The notes beneath the pieces were generated by a model. It saw only the letters and a program-made list of their open reading frames with translations. It searched no databases and was not told where the DNA came from. 64,000 nucleotides of DNA from Lucifuga dentata (lineage: Eukaryota > Chordata > Actinopteri > Ophidiiformes > Bythitidae): NCBI GenBank assembly GCA_014773175.1, contig VXCM01000440.1, positions 124,001 through 188,000 on the forward strand, given 5' to 3'. The position numbers and the translations under genes are program-made. Below are positions 22,331-36,097 of this stretch, piece by piece; positions within the stretch are counted from its first letter, which is position 1, and each line of letters begins with the position of its first letter.

Positions 22331-24335
22331 TCATTGAAAGTGACAAGGAGAAGGAATGTTTCTTTATGCTCGATGGAGTTGATTGATAATTTCCGAGCCT
22401 GTGATATTTATTTATTTATTTGCATAATTAGTATGGTTCCTTAGTTGAACAACCACATTACCTTACAAGTTCTAAAGTTACCATGACTGAATTAGTTCAT
22501 ACCCCTCCCCCACTCCACCCCATGCACCTCATTTAGCTCCCTCCACAAAGGAAAAAAGGCTTTAACTTGGTACTTGTTTTATCTCAGATGATGTCTTACC
22601 AACTACAGAGGATTTTTTTTTTTTTTCCAGACAGGTAAGAACAGACTTCTAAACTGGAATAAAATCATTCCAGGTGCCTTAACAGAAGTGTGTCGAGTCA
22701 GAAGTTCAATAAATGCTGGGATAGGCTGCACCCTGTACAGGGTAAATAGGTATGAATAAACACTGTAAAGCAATTCCATATAGGCTCAGGAGTTATTAAT
22801 CAGTCCTCATATTTTGTGCTTTAAAGATTTTAGTAATGATCATGATCATAGCATGTCATCTCTGACAGTGGATATGCAGTACAAGATTTATGCATATGAC
22901 ATACATGTAAAGCTTTATTACATACTACATGCCATGTCCTATGCTCTTCATGGAGCTAATAACAGCTGCAGTTTCAACCTTGTTACTGTTAGCTTTGTTA
23001 GCTTATGTTAAGTAAATCTGTGAAGCTATTTGTCAATTCAAATCTGTGAATAAATATTCTAGGTTTGTTGTATGAAGTCACATGATGGTCACATTGTCTA
23101 ATCTGGGGTTATTCTGTATATTTCTAAATGTAGGCTCTGAGTCTGATTTGTTTTTGTTGTTTTAATAATTGTTCTTAATTTATTCAGTTCAATTCAACTT
23201 TATTGTCATCGTCATGCTCAGAGAACATGTACAACGAAAAGTGTCTAGTGGCTCCCAGTAGTGCAACATAGCAGTAATGTGCATTGTGCAATAATGTAAT
23301 AATGTAAAATAATGTTTACGGTAGTAAAAACAAATAGGGTTGCGTTCAAGTGTGTTGGGATTCAGATAAAAATCAATCATGGAAATATTAAATATATACA
23401 TACAAATATTAATTTAAGTTTAACAATGACGACTAATACAGTGGCAGAACAATATTTTGTTCATGTTCATTGGAGCATTCAAGCTACTGGAATGGTGGCT
23501 AAGTGGTTAGCACTGTTGCCTTACAGCAAGAAGGTCCTGGCTTCAAATCTGACTGGGTCATTTCTGTGTGGAGTTTAAATACTTTCCCTATGTCTGCAAG
23601 GGTTTCCCCAAACTCTAAAGACATGCAGGTTAGGTGAATTGGAAACTCTAAATTGAGTGTGTCCAGTCTCTCTGCCCAGTGACCATTGGGATAGGCTCCC
23701 AGTCCCCCATGACCCTAATTAGGATAAATGGGTATGGATAATGGATGGATGTTCATTTGAAAATATTATATTCAACCCAGTTTTACCAGCAAAGAAACTT
23801 TCAGCAAAAGTGTCTTTCTTCAATGTTATTCTCTTGTCTTTTATTCTTTGGTCATACTTTAATTATTCTGTTCTGTGTTTATTTTTGTTTTTTCTCCTTT
23901 TTTCTACTCATTGTCTTGCTTAAATAATGTGATGTAAGTGTGTTAACTTCTTGCATAAGGAGAAAAAAAGTTGCCTGCAATAAAATTAAGAATTTTTTTT
24001 TAATTTCAGGCACTTAAAGGCCATTATGCCTTGTTACGGATTCAGTGGTAATTTCCTGCTACTCTTTTCTTGCTGATGCAAACAGTAAACCAACAGGTAA
24101 AAGTTAATCTTAGACGAAGTTTATGTAAAGGTGTGAACCATAAAAAGCTGAATTGCTGTGTAATGCAGTATTGGACCCCTGGGTGCTCAGGGTTATACAT
24201 CTCAGTCCCAAAGGCATAATTTTTCCTCAGTGTAACAGCATCAGGGTGCAGTCTGGCCATGACTGCATACACTCTGTAATTCTAATACCTTATCATTCAT
24301 ACACCAGGGTATCGAGGAAGACTCAGATTTCAAAA
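22331..24335. other. Intergenic region between muc13 and lrp2
   Basis: Holds a LINE-like tail (about 23190-23300), a tRNA-derived SINE (23492-23752) and T-rich sequence. The final 300 bp before the lrp2 start codon should contain the lrp2 promoter or a 5'UTR exon boundary; an acceptor-like CACCAG occurs at about 24303-24308. I could not place a TATA box or transcription start. Confidence 0.5.
23492..23752 (+). mobile_element. tRNA-derived SINE
   Basis: Starts with a polymerase III A-box-like TGGCTAAGTGG (23496-23506) and a degenerate B-box GCTTCAAATCT (23540-23550), with TTAGCACTGTTGCCTTACAG between, the typical head of fish SINEs. The body contains GACATGCAGGTTAGGTGAAT. The tail has GGGATAGGCTCCCAG, GACCCTAATTAGGATAAA and GGATGGATG. 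A second tail fragment of the same kind is near 22714-22757. Confidence 0.8.
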
Positions 24336-26364
24336 ATGGACCGCAAAGGTCTTCATCTTCTAGTTTTTCTGTTGCTGATCAAAGGAATTCAGCTTGTTCA
24401 AGGTATGCATATATTTAGTTGATTTCATAAATGTGCATGTTCTGGTACAAGTTAATGGTTTTTATCAATAGAGTTTTGGAATATTAAGGAAATTGAATGA
24501 AGGAAATCAAGGCTGTTTTACTGGATTAATACAGTTGATTTATTTTTCATGATTTTATCTTTTTGTATGCATGGAAATAGTACTAAAATCTGCTTTGAAT
24601 AATTTGACAAACTCGAACATAAAAGGATAATATGACGACACGGCATAATATGATATAATATATAATATAATATAATATAATATAATATAATATAATACTG
24701 TATGTGATACAATACAATCCATGTATGAAAAATTTCTTTACAATATAATGAAATATAATATAAGTTAAATACATTCTTTTTCTTTCTTGAGGAGGCAGGG
24801 GGTCATTTTTGCTCTCTTCTATGAACTTTACTTGTACTGAAATTTCATCAGTGAACATTGAATACTGAACATTGAATTTGAATACACAGTAGAGTATGTA
24901 ATATTTGAGCAAAGTTTTTTCTCTAATCATTCAGACAGAAATTATGGTAAGGATTGCCTCTTCAGGGTTTCAGGGTCATGTGATGGACCATTCATTCATG
25001 GTGAAGAATTAACTCTACTTTAAAGGCCTGGTCACATGTTTTTTAAGGTTTAAATGTGACATACAGAAAAAGCAGCAGCTATGACCCTCATAAACATGGT
25101 AACTTATTTCTCAAGGAAACAGTAAAATACTTTCTCCTCTCATTTGAGAAGAGAATATCAGATATTACTATCACTGAATTAATATGGATTTTATATTGAA
25201 TTTTTGAGTGGTGTCTGAATCCCATGTCAGCCCTGTAAACATATGAATGATGATGCATTACAGATGTGTCTGTGTGTTTCTGCAGGAGCTTGTGGTGAGG
25301 GGAAGTTTGAATGCACCAATGGACAATGCATTAACATTGGTTGGAGGTGTGATGGCTTTAAAGACTGTGTAGATGACTCAGATGAACTGAATTGTCGTGA
25401 GTATCACCATTTATCATTGGCAACACAGGCAGCATTAAGCAAAATTCATTTCAATAGCCTATATAAGGCAAAGAGAAAGGCAACATTTTGGAAAAGTTAA
25501 GGAGAAATTTTACAGATTGTATGAAATGAAGCCCAAACAGAGCGTCTCAGGTGAAACCTCTGAAATGTTGGTTGTTTTCTTTGCTACAGCATCTCCATCA
25601 TGCAGCTCACAGGAATTTAAGTGTGTGACAAGCGGTGAGTGCATCTCTTTGGGATTTGTCTGTGATGGGGAGGCAGACTGCGTCGATGGCTCAGATGAAC
25701 AGAGAACTTGTGGTATGAACACTGTTTGATGTTAAAAATAGGAAAAGACAAATTAAGGCGTGGTTTTATTTGGGAAAGGTTGAACTATTTAGCATATAAA
25801 AACACCAAAAGGTCTCCATCTGTAGTGGCATTCTTAATTAGGTCCAAGGATAGTCCTTGTCAGACTGAAACATTGTTTCTTTATAAAATGTTCTTGTGTT
25901 GAACAGTTTTACACCTTTTCTTAGGTTGTCCTGGCATTGGGACACTTTAATGCACAGAAGAAATTCTACCTTATCAAAGATAATAATCTGCAAATATGTG
26001 CATATACAAAACTGGGGTACAAATAAATGCAAATGCTGTTATTTTTAAAATTCATCTGTCTGACAACTGAGCAAAATTGTTCAGAACCTAATGGAAGAGA
26101 AAAAGTCAACGAGCTTAATAGCCACTAGGTGGCCACATCAGCCCAGTAAAAACCCCATAGCCATCCATTTGCAATTACAATTCCAGTCTAAATAAATTGT
26201 CAAAATCTAAATTACCTTAATGTAAACCAAAAAACTTAACATCGGAAAACAATGAAATAATTCATTGTTTTTCAACCAGTCTTGAGTTTTGCAACTTTGT
26301 TAATTTGTTTTGGTGATCACAAAATTATTTGATTACAAAAAGTATTATTATTATTATTATTATC

Positions 26365-26407
<43 letters not shown>

Positions 26408-29400
26408 CATATACTGTATACGTAAACAAAAAAGAATTTAATATAGAATATGGTTGTTACAAATCAAATATTAAAATAAAATGTATACAGTTTTGAGAGG
26501 TACAGACTAAAAGCTGTAATATTGTCGTACTTGCATAATTGCATTAAAGTGTAATTTTGTGGGACTTCTGTGCGAATCTCATCACAAATTTGAAGTAGTT
26601 TAAATAACTGGTTGAACAAGTTGAAAACGTAGTTGCAGTGATTGCAAATAATCCCAGCGGTCTTTGAATGCACCACAATTAAGCTTGCTGAGTCATACCT
26701 GATGAAAACTAGTTCATCCTGAGAGGAAACTCTGCATTTTTATCCTTTAAATAATCATTTATTAGTGAAAATAATTACTCAGTCGTCACATTAGCCAAAG
26801 TCCTGACATGTTGTGGGTGCAGGAGGACGAACCTGCAGCCCAGACCAGTTCACCTGCCAGGAGGGCCAGTGTATCCCCACCAAATACAGATGTGACTACA
26901 TCAAAGACTGCGTGGACAACTCAGACGAGAACAACTGCAGTAAGACTTTTAGACCTGACCCACTGTGTCATAATTAAATAATATTAATAGTCACAAGTGA
27001 ATCTTTTTGTTTGCTTTTTGTTTTTTACCATATATGAAGCTAATTATAGTTAATATTAGCAGATATAACTTTACATCTTGGAGGAAAAATGTAAATTATA
27101 TATTTTTTTTCTATTAGACTATCCACATTGCACAGAGAAGACCTGTGCCAATGGTGCCTGCTACAGCCACTCTGAGCACTGTGATGGGCTTCAGGACTGC
27201 AGAGATGGATCTGATGAATCCAACTGTAGTGAGTAGAAATGATTTACAGTAAACAGCAACTGGCAGTGGCTAAAATGAATATTCTAGAGAACTTAGCTAT
27301 TGCATCATTTTATAGTTACAGTGACATATTGTGAAGGGCAGCCTCAACCTTTGCACTTTTGTGTTTGGTTACTCATGACTTTGGCGATCCAAGAAATGAA
27401 ACTTACTACCTCCGCCAAGGAAGTTAGGATTTCACCTGCACTTGCTGGGTGGTTTTGTTTGTTAGCAACAAGTTACTACTCAATTACTCAACAAGTTTAT
27501 GAACCATAAACTTGTTGAGTAATCCTATGAACCAATTTTGACAAAGTTTGGTGGAAAGGTCCAGGAAAGAACTCATTAAACTTTGGTGCATATCAAAATC
27601 CAGGGGTGGATCATGGAATTTTTAAAATGATTTTGTAACATTGCAAGATAGATTAAAATACGTATATCTATATATATATCTATATATACACACCGTACAA
27701 TGTTTGTAATAGTTATTTATTTCTCTTTAGGCTGTTATATATTAGACAAACACCAATTTCACTAGGCTTTTCTAGGCTTGTTTGGCCTTGGTAGAGCTAG
27801 TCCTACTCTTGGACTAGTTGAAGTTGCTCCAGACACAACTCGGAACTTGAAACTTAGAACAGTTTTTCACAGGTTTCTTGGCCTCGTGTAAATGCATTCA
27901 TTGGAGTTTTTTTTTTCAGCCACTACAAACTGTACCCTCCACCAATTCCAATGTGCAAATGGGTATTGTATTCCTCTCCCCTTTGTGTGTGACCACTGGG
28001 ATGACTGTGGGGACAACAGTGATGAGAAAGGCTGTGGTAAGAAAGACACCGTCTGAGGACAAAAAGCTTAAGTTTCCATTAAAGTGCAAAATTGTATTTA
28101 ATGTGTTCAACTCACAGTTTACAGCTAAACAAGTGTTAAAAGTCATTTTCATTTCTCATGAACTCAAAGACTTTTTCTTGATTAGCTTGTGTGACAGCTT
28201 CATACACAATTCTATTTAACATGTTGAAGTTATAAAAGCCTTGATGTTTGATGCATTAAAGACAGAGGAGACATATGTATTTTGAGTAATTTCTTTTCTG
28301 TTTAGGAGAAAAACTTGCTATCAGTCCATATAAATTTCCATATTTTAGATGATCAGATTAGATCTGATGGGGATTCATATGTAGATTCTAAGTGATGTCC
28401 ATTTCGTTCTTGGAAAGTTTGAAACCAATAGCCTATACATTATATTTCCATGGTCATAAATTTGAAACGCACCTATTTTTCTTTAGTGTACCAGAGCTGT
28501 AGTGGCAGTGAGTTCACATGCTCCAGTGGCCGTTGTATTCCTCAGAACTGGGTGTGTGACAAGTTCAGCGATTGTGGGGACTACAGTGATGAGAAAGGCT
28601 GTGGTAAGACACATTAATAGACACTTTTTTTCAGGAGAGACTCATGTCCCTTTACGTTTTACCCACCCTTCCTTTGACAAAAATCAATATAGCAATATAC
28701 TGAGAATACTGTATTTACTTCTCTGTTTTCCTTTCAGATAGTAATTCCCGAGACTGTTACCCTGGTGAGTGGGGATGCCCGGGGTCACCATTATGTATAC
28801 CAGTGAGCAAAGTGTGTGATGGCAAACCTGACTGTCCTGGAGGAACAGATGAAACCAGTTCCACAGCACAGCAAACCTGCAGTAAGTAACATGTGTAAAA
28901 TTTGAGAAACATATGAAATTCATTCAGCAGCTCAGAAAACCAGCGTTAAGTTGTGCATACATAGATAAGTGAAATTACTACTTGCATCTGTCTGTGTATG
29001 AAGAATTGGATTTAAATTAGCTAAATTAAATGTTGCATAAGTTCTGGAAACCTTGGATTGGAACATTTTGATGAGGTTGTTAGTTTAGGTGGAAGAGTTT
29101 GCCAAATTATGTCAGATTTGTAAATGTTTCTCAAAAGTCAGCTGTTACATGACGCCGACGTGATCAAAACTGTCAGCTTCCTTATCACTGCTTTCACGCG
29201 CACTTGCTTTAACATTAACTTTATTTAGGTAAATCAGTGACTTCCTAAGGAGAACCGCTTTGGATGACAGTAATGGTGATGATAAAGATAATTATGATAG
29301 TAATGATTATATTATGGGCAGATAAGGTCAAACGAAGTCAGGTTAAGTCAGGTCTATTTGTCGTACAATTTCAAAGGGCTTTACAGATCCAGAGCAGAAA

Positions 29401-31281
29401 TGTAACTGAGCCAGCCCAGCCCTGCCAGGAAGAAACATAAAGCCTGCCAAATAAACAACTCAGGTGTTTCTAATATTTTGCTCATCCCATTCACTTATAT
29501 GGAGGCACTAAAATATTACAAACACGTCACAATATAATGCAGTCCATTAAAAAACAACAAGACTCCAGCCGCAGAGCTGTAGGTCCTTTTGTCTAAGTCA
29601 CAGGGAAAACAATGCAACCATGAAAAATCCACAAAAGCGGAGTAGATCCAAAATAAGAGCCTTGTAACATAAAATATTTGACTGTAATTTAGATTTTAAA
29701 TGATTCTGTACCAACTCACAGGTCTTGAGCAGTGCTCTACCCTAAGCTGCGAGTTCCTCTGCCACCCGTCCCCTCAGGGAGGAGCCTGCTACTGCCCTGA
29801 CGGCTTCATCGTAGCCAATGACAGCCGTTCCTGTGTAGGTGAGTGCCAAATACCCTGAATATATTTTAGGAAAATTCATGAAGTTTCTTTTAAAATATTG
29901 ATGTACTAGCAGTTGTCCACCGTAGCTGCCTCTGTTGTTTGTTTTGAGCATCTTCTTTCAGCCTTTATGCGGTAATAAAGGTATTAACAGAGCTTTTTGC
30001 TAGTGTTGTAGCCTTGCTAGTGTTTTAGTTTTAGTTTCCTAGTTACCTGGTTTTTATCCCTATTACCTTTTTACTGTGCTGTAATTATTTTTATTTATTC
30101 TTATTGTTTTTATTCTTACCTTCAACTCTGTAGCACTTTGAGATTTTGTTTAAAATGTAAAGTGCATTACAAATAAAATGTATTATTATTTATTTATTAT
30201 TAATAAGATCATCACCCAAATACCAAACAGTAAAAAAAAGTGTAAATCCTTGTGTGTTCTTGGCCAGACTACAATGACTGTCAGATCTGGGGAATTTGTG
30301 ACCAGCTCTGTGAGGATCGTCCTGGAACACACCGCTGCAGCTGTGCTGATGGATATTTCTTGGAGCAGGGACACGTCTGTAAAGCCAACGTGTCAGGTAC
30401 AGGGAGTGACAGACAGTTTAGCTTTTGCTATAAACAAAACAAAACACTGAGGAGTGAAGGAGAAAAGAATTTAAAATAATGTGTTGTTGATAAGCAGAAA
30501 TCATCATTTAAAATTTCAACAGTTAAGAGCGTTCTCTTTACTTATGCTCCATAGTACTGTTTTCTATAGACTTGATCATTTTCTGAAACAAGTTTTGGAA
30601 GTCTCTAAAATATATAAGCCTAAATTAATTTAGAATGATAATAAATTAAATCTGGAATTTGTTTTTTCCAGCTGGAATGCCGCAGCTCATTTTCACCAAT
30701 GGGGGTGATGTGATGATGGCTGATATACACGGGCGCTTTGTCAGAACTCTGGTGTCGTCCCCGGGCAGAGGTTTCACTGTAGGGGTGGCTTATCACTGGC
30801 ACAGTCATACAATCTTCTGGAGTGACACCTACACCAAAAAGGTCAGTCAAAATATGTGTCTGGTGGCATCTATATGTTTCTAGTACCAGATCTAGCATAT
30901 TTTCTTACTAAATAGTTGCAAAACAGAAGGGCCTAGGTTCATAAACCGTAGCACATGATTTACCGCATCACTATGTGCAAATATCATGGCGCAATCACGT
31001 TCCTTCATTCATAAACATCTGTTACTGACATATTTTAGCATTTGCCTTGAAAGAGGCGTTACTGTGATATTTTCTTATTTACATGTCGCGGTAGCTATTC
31101 ATAAAACAAACTGACACACAAAAATTAAATTGCGTTAGTGATCAATAACTTTGATAGATAGACTCACTCAGTTGATCAGTCAGTTTTTAAATGGTGAGTT
31201 TTGATCTGATCTGACACGTTCTTGTGGCGCTCTGTTCATTCATAACCTCACCTATTGCGCTGCACACATCTGAGTTCCTCA

Positions 31282-31320
<39 letters not shown>

Positions 31321-31346
31321 GTNGCTGCACACATCTGAGTTCCTCA

Positions 31347-31385
<39 letters not shown>

Positions 31386-34300
31386 GTCCACACAGCATAA
31401 TTACACACTACAGAGGTTAATAATTATGCACATTTACCTGTTATTTAAGTGTCAGCCTTTTAAAACGAGGAGCTCTAAAGCAGAATGTATGTTTTCTTTG
31501 CCGATTTATCACTTTAAAACCAGATGAATCAAGATAAATGGTGGCTGGTAAATATGCAGCAGCTCATTAACATGCTGATCTTCACTGGTTTTACCTGTCA
31601 CACCCTACACAGCAACACTACCTTAATATGACCACAGTGTGCTGAATATCGTAGGAGACATTTTATGACTGAGCTCTAATTATCACTGTGTGCATTTAGG
31701 TCAACGCTACACTCATAGTGCCATTTTTTATGGAATATGCCCCAAAATGATCAAACTTTTGTGAATCAAGCCAAATCTGTGTAACTGCCTTATAGTTTGA
31801 CAAGAAGTACCTCAAGATGTTGCAACACTAAATTCAACACTTTATTCAAATAAGTAATTTGCAGAAAGGGCTTGGTTTTGGTTTTTTTTTAATTGTTTTA
31901 TTTTGCTTTCATTTCTGTTCCCAGGTGTACTCAGCCAACTATGATGGAGGCGACATTAAGGAGGTCCTGACTGCTGGAGTTCAAAGTGCCCAGAACCTCG
32001 CTGTGGACTGGATCAACTTCAAACTCTACGTCTTGGAGGCTTTGGTGGAGCGCATCGACATGTGCAACTTTGACGGAGGGAATCGAGTCACACTGGTGGC
32101 AGAGAACCTGCAGACTCCTCATGGTCTGGTGCTCGACCCGACAGTGGGGTGCGTTACCTTAAATCGGTTAATTATTCATGGAAAAGGTGCTTTTGAAGCT
32201 GCTGACAATGCTTATGAAATAGTTACAACCTAAGTTTCCTCTTAGTAACATCGCATTTGATTTGAAAGGTCATAACTACTATACAGCAAGTCAGATTTTA
32301 AATGGAACTTGAGAATGATGAACTATTACCATCATGATTGGTCCACCAATTGATCATTATTACTGAAATGTAAACAGAATTAACTCAGAGTTTATTTGCT
32401 TGCAAGTGCTAAATATAAAGGTTGAATAAATAAAGATTTATTTTTTTAAATTTCACATGACCTGGCATCATAAAACTTTTGGAATCCCCAAATTATTATT
32501 ATTTTTTGTTTGTTTGCATGCAGCTACATGTTCTTCACAGATATGGGCTACGCCAGTGAGCAGATGAAGCTCGAACGTGCCTTCATGGATGGCAGTAACC
32601 GTGTGGAGCTGGTGAAGAGTGGGCTTGGCACTCCCACAGGCATTACCCTAGATATTATTACCAAGAGGGTCTACTGGTCTGACAGCCACTTTGACACTGT
32701 GCAGACTGTCACCTACAATGGTTTGGACCGGTAAGAGTTGTGCTGAAAATGCAAGATGCAGAGGTCAAACATTTAAAGTCATGAAAAGTTTCTTCTAACT
32801 TACAATTTCTTTGGAAGTAATGAGGCATCTACATCGTGCTCTTGTTGATGGTCATCTGCTGACATGTTCTCTTTCATCAGGAAAACAATTCTCAATGGTG
32901 GAACCCAGGCCCCTCATCCATTTGGTATTGCTGTGTTTGAAAATTATGTCTTCTTCACTGACTGGACCAAGATGGGTGTAATACGAGCCAACAGGTTCAA
33001 CGGCAGCAACCCATCACTCCTCTATCGTACAGCAAAGCGACCGGGCCATGTTGTTGTCTCACACTCTGTCCTTCAACCTGTTGGTAAGGAGGTGTACTTC
33101 CTAAACTTTGATCTTTAGATTCAGCTAAAGTTCAATGGTTGAACATCTATCTCCTGGACCTTATTTTGTCATCCCTACTTTCAGTGATGAACCCTTGTGG
33201 CAAACACAATGGAGGCTGCCAGCACATTTGTGTCTTGAGTCATCGTACTGATAATGATGGTCTGGGCTTCCGCTGCAAATGTCGCTTTGGTTATGACCTT
33301 CAATCTGACCATCGCACCTGTTTTAGTGAGTTTCCCAGTTGATCGCAAAAGTGAGCTGATGTTCTGCTGGTGGTTTTAGGGATTTATGATGTGATTGTTC
33401 ACAGAAAATGCATGCATATTAACCACTGCCACAAATTCTTTGAACAGAGGTGAAGGACTATTTGTTAGTGGCTACCTCCCTTGCGGTGCGGGGAATCCCC
33501 CTGAACATATCCCTCCAGGAGGACATCATCTTGCCCATCACAGGGCCTGGGCCTACTTTGTCTGGCTCTGCTGTGGAGTATGATGCCAATGAGGAAGCCA
33601 TCTTTTACAATGACCGGAGCAGAGGCCTCGTCTTGAAGTCAAACATCAATGGCACCAGTTAGTTTTATGTCTATTATTTTTTTAGAGGTATATAATGTTC
33701 AAATCAAATTGTACTATAGGACACAATTATAACAATTTTTCCTCTTTCCCAGATCATCAAACTTTGACAGGCTACAGAGTGGGAGCAGTCGATTCCATGG
33801 CATATGACTGGACCTCCAAAGTCTTGTTTTGGACCACAAGCTCTTACAGGGCAGTTGTGGCCTTCAAAGTAACAGACATGTCCAGACGTGACATTGTAAC
33901 TGGACTGAGATACCCAAAGGGAATTGCAGTCCATCCTAACGCAGGGTGAGTGTGTCTTTATCTGGTGTAATTATGAGAGATTCTCGATAAGGATACACCT
34001 TCTCTAGTTTACAGTATAACATGACATTACGTGTAACAGTTTCATGATGATTTTTAATTGTTGAGTAACCCTAAAAACAAATCTGTTCTCTTGATGTCCA
34101 CAGCTTCTTATTTTGGTCTGACTGGTACCGTCCAGCGGTCATAATGAGAGGCTACACTGATGGAAGCAATGCTGTTCCTCTTGTAAATACAACCCTGGGA
34201 TATCCATTTGGACTCGCTGTTGACTACACGTAAGATCTCAAGTGTTGTCATATAATTCCAGTGAACTGTTGTCAGCCTGTTTAAGAAAGGATAAAACATT

Positions 34301-36050
34301 TGAATGTATTTTATGTGGAGTGTCCATTTATATTCACTGATAATTTCCTTGTGCTTGGCTTTTGGCAGACTGCACAGGCTGTACTGGGTGGATGCCCTCT
34401 TGGACCAGATAGGTCACATCAGCATTGATGGATCTGATAGACAAACATTCAATAATATTGGCCAGATCACTAATCCCTACTCCCTCACAATTTATTCAGG
34501 TGGGTGGTTCGGTCTCTCCTCGTGACTCTCACTTATAACACTGCACCTATATTACATATGTACAGTGTCATTCAGGTTGTCTTGCCTTGATAAAATAACA
34601 TCCTAACTTTAATGTAAAGCTGTAAACCAACACAAATGTTCTTATTAGTGAGTCATTTTCTATTGCGATCAGACCAATTCTAAGCTAATAATGGCTAAAA
34701 GTGATATTGTGGCCAATGAGAAGCATAGTCATGTCAGTAAAATTTATTGCCACTACTTAAAATAACATTAAGCCTGAAATGACCATACCGGTGATTTTGC
34801 ATGTTTGAGTCCAGTAAATAAAATCCACATAAATGGTACTCATTACATTACTGACAAACATTTTCCAAAACATACTACTGGAGCAAATGGTTGGCAACAA
34901 AAACATAAAGTGTATGTAGATAGTATTTATTGGACTCAAACATGCAAAATAATTGGTATGATCCTTTAATGTCAATACAACCCTTTCTGAAATACTGGAG
35001 ATTTGAAGATCAAAACTGTAAGTAATTCTGTAAATTAGACTGATGTTTGCAGTGTACGCTGTGTTACAAGTTACTTCATAATCTTGAAGTAATACATTTT
35101 TGTGGCTATTGCCTTGTATTTGTTTATTTACTCAATAATACCTAGTTTTAAAGTAGGTGTTACAGCTTTTTCCAAAAACAATCAACACAGCCCACACTCT
35201 TTGATTTCATTAAATTCACCACTTATTTGAATGCAGTAATAAATAATCATCTCAATTAAAACACTCTAACAGCAGCAGGTGACTTATTTTTAAAGAATTA
35301 AAGTAATTTTGAATGTTAACTTAATTTTTTTTCTACTTGTACCTTTCTTTCCCACTATGATGATCCATCTCTCTTTATCTTGTAGACTACCTTTATGTGT
35401 CTGACACAAGGACCAAGGCGATATTCCAGATGAGGAAGAGGGATGGAGGAGGAAATACCATGATCAGACAAGGAATCAACAGCATCATGAATGTCAAGGC
35501 CTACATTGCTGACCTCCACAGTAAGTTCACCATGCAGGCAGGGTCCAGTGGAGATCAGACTCCATTCTCAACTGATTCAAAGTACTTTGTTAAAGGCTAA
35601 TGTTGCAGGACTAACATGATTTCAGGCAAGGAGGGCAGGGAGAGAAGGGTACTAGGATAGGATTTCAGACACCACATTGCATTTGTACAGTAGGACCAGC
35701 AATGACAGAATCAGAATGGTGGTTGAGCTGGGCTTTATCTGGACACCAGAAGCCCATTTATTGCTTTCTTCCCATAGCGATGACAAGCCCCTGCAGTACG
35801 TCACCCAACGGGTACTGCAGCCACTTCTGTTTCCCAACTCCTTCAAGTCGAGTGTGTGGCTGTCCATATGGCATGAAACTTAAAGCCAATCAGAGGGAGT
35901 GTATCAAGGATGACTCCATTCTCCCACCTGATATCTGTGGCCCAAACGCCTTTGAGTGTGATAAAGGACGCTGCAGGCCCAATTCCTACCGATGTGATGG
36001 GATTGAAGATTGCATAGATAAGTCTGATGAGACCAACTGCACTGATACAG

Positions 36051-36097
<47 letters not shown>

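Larger units (their letters stand above)
24336..28881 (+). other. lrp2: lrp2 exons 1-8: signal peptide and LA cluster I (7 repeats)
   Basis: Exons: 24336-24402 (signal peptide), 25286-25396, 25590-25712, 26823-26939, 27118-27228, 27920-28036, 28487-28603 and 28738-28881. These cover residues 1 to about 302. Each exon from 2 to 8 encodes one LA repeat of about 40 residues with six cysteines and the calcium signature CDxxxDCxDxSDE, and each is flanked by phase-1 introns, so single repeats could be lost without a frameshift. The seventh repeat ends with a longer Thr/Ser linker ([14 protein letters not shown]). Confidence 0.93.
29722..35520 (+). other. lrp2: lrp2 exons 9-20: EGF pair, propeller 1, EGF, propeller 2
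   Basis: Exons: 29722-29838 and 30268-30396 (EGF modules); 30672-30841, 31925-32148, 32524-32730 and 32881-33083 (propeller 1, residues about 385-652); 33185-33325 ([18 protein letters not shown]); 33448-33657, 33753-33945, 34104-34229, 34369-34499 and 35386-35520 (propeller 2, to residue about 964). Propeller blades show YWSD, FFTDW, FWSDW and YWVD in place of YWTD, as is usual. In the family these propellers release ligand at low pH in endosomes. Introns interrupt blades in all three phases, unlike the LA exons. Confidence 0.92.

Noticed and set aside
23492..23570. tRNA gene
   Set aside because: It has A-box and B-box-like words, but the body and the GGATGGATG tail show it is a SINE head, not a functional tRNA.
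24645..26407. Short regular repeats as a possible CRISPR or satellite array
   Set aside because: The units are simple di- to pentanucleotide microsatellites in introns of a vertebrate gene, with no spacers.
30880..31800. Complete transposon in lrp2 intron 11
   Set aside because: There are hints of inverted ends (GGTTCATAAAC and GTGAATCAAGCC), but too few matches and no target-site duplication, so I only describe the region.
35397..35883. Separate small genes in lrp2 suggested by ORFs running past exon ends
   Set aside because: These ORFs only read through donor sites of lrp2 exons 20 and 21; the protein-like part stops at the splice site.
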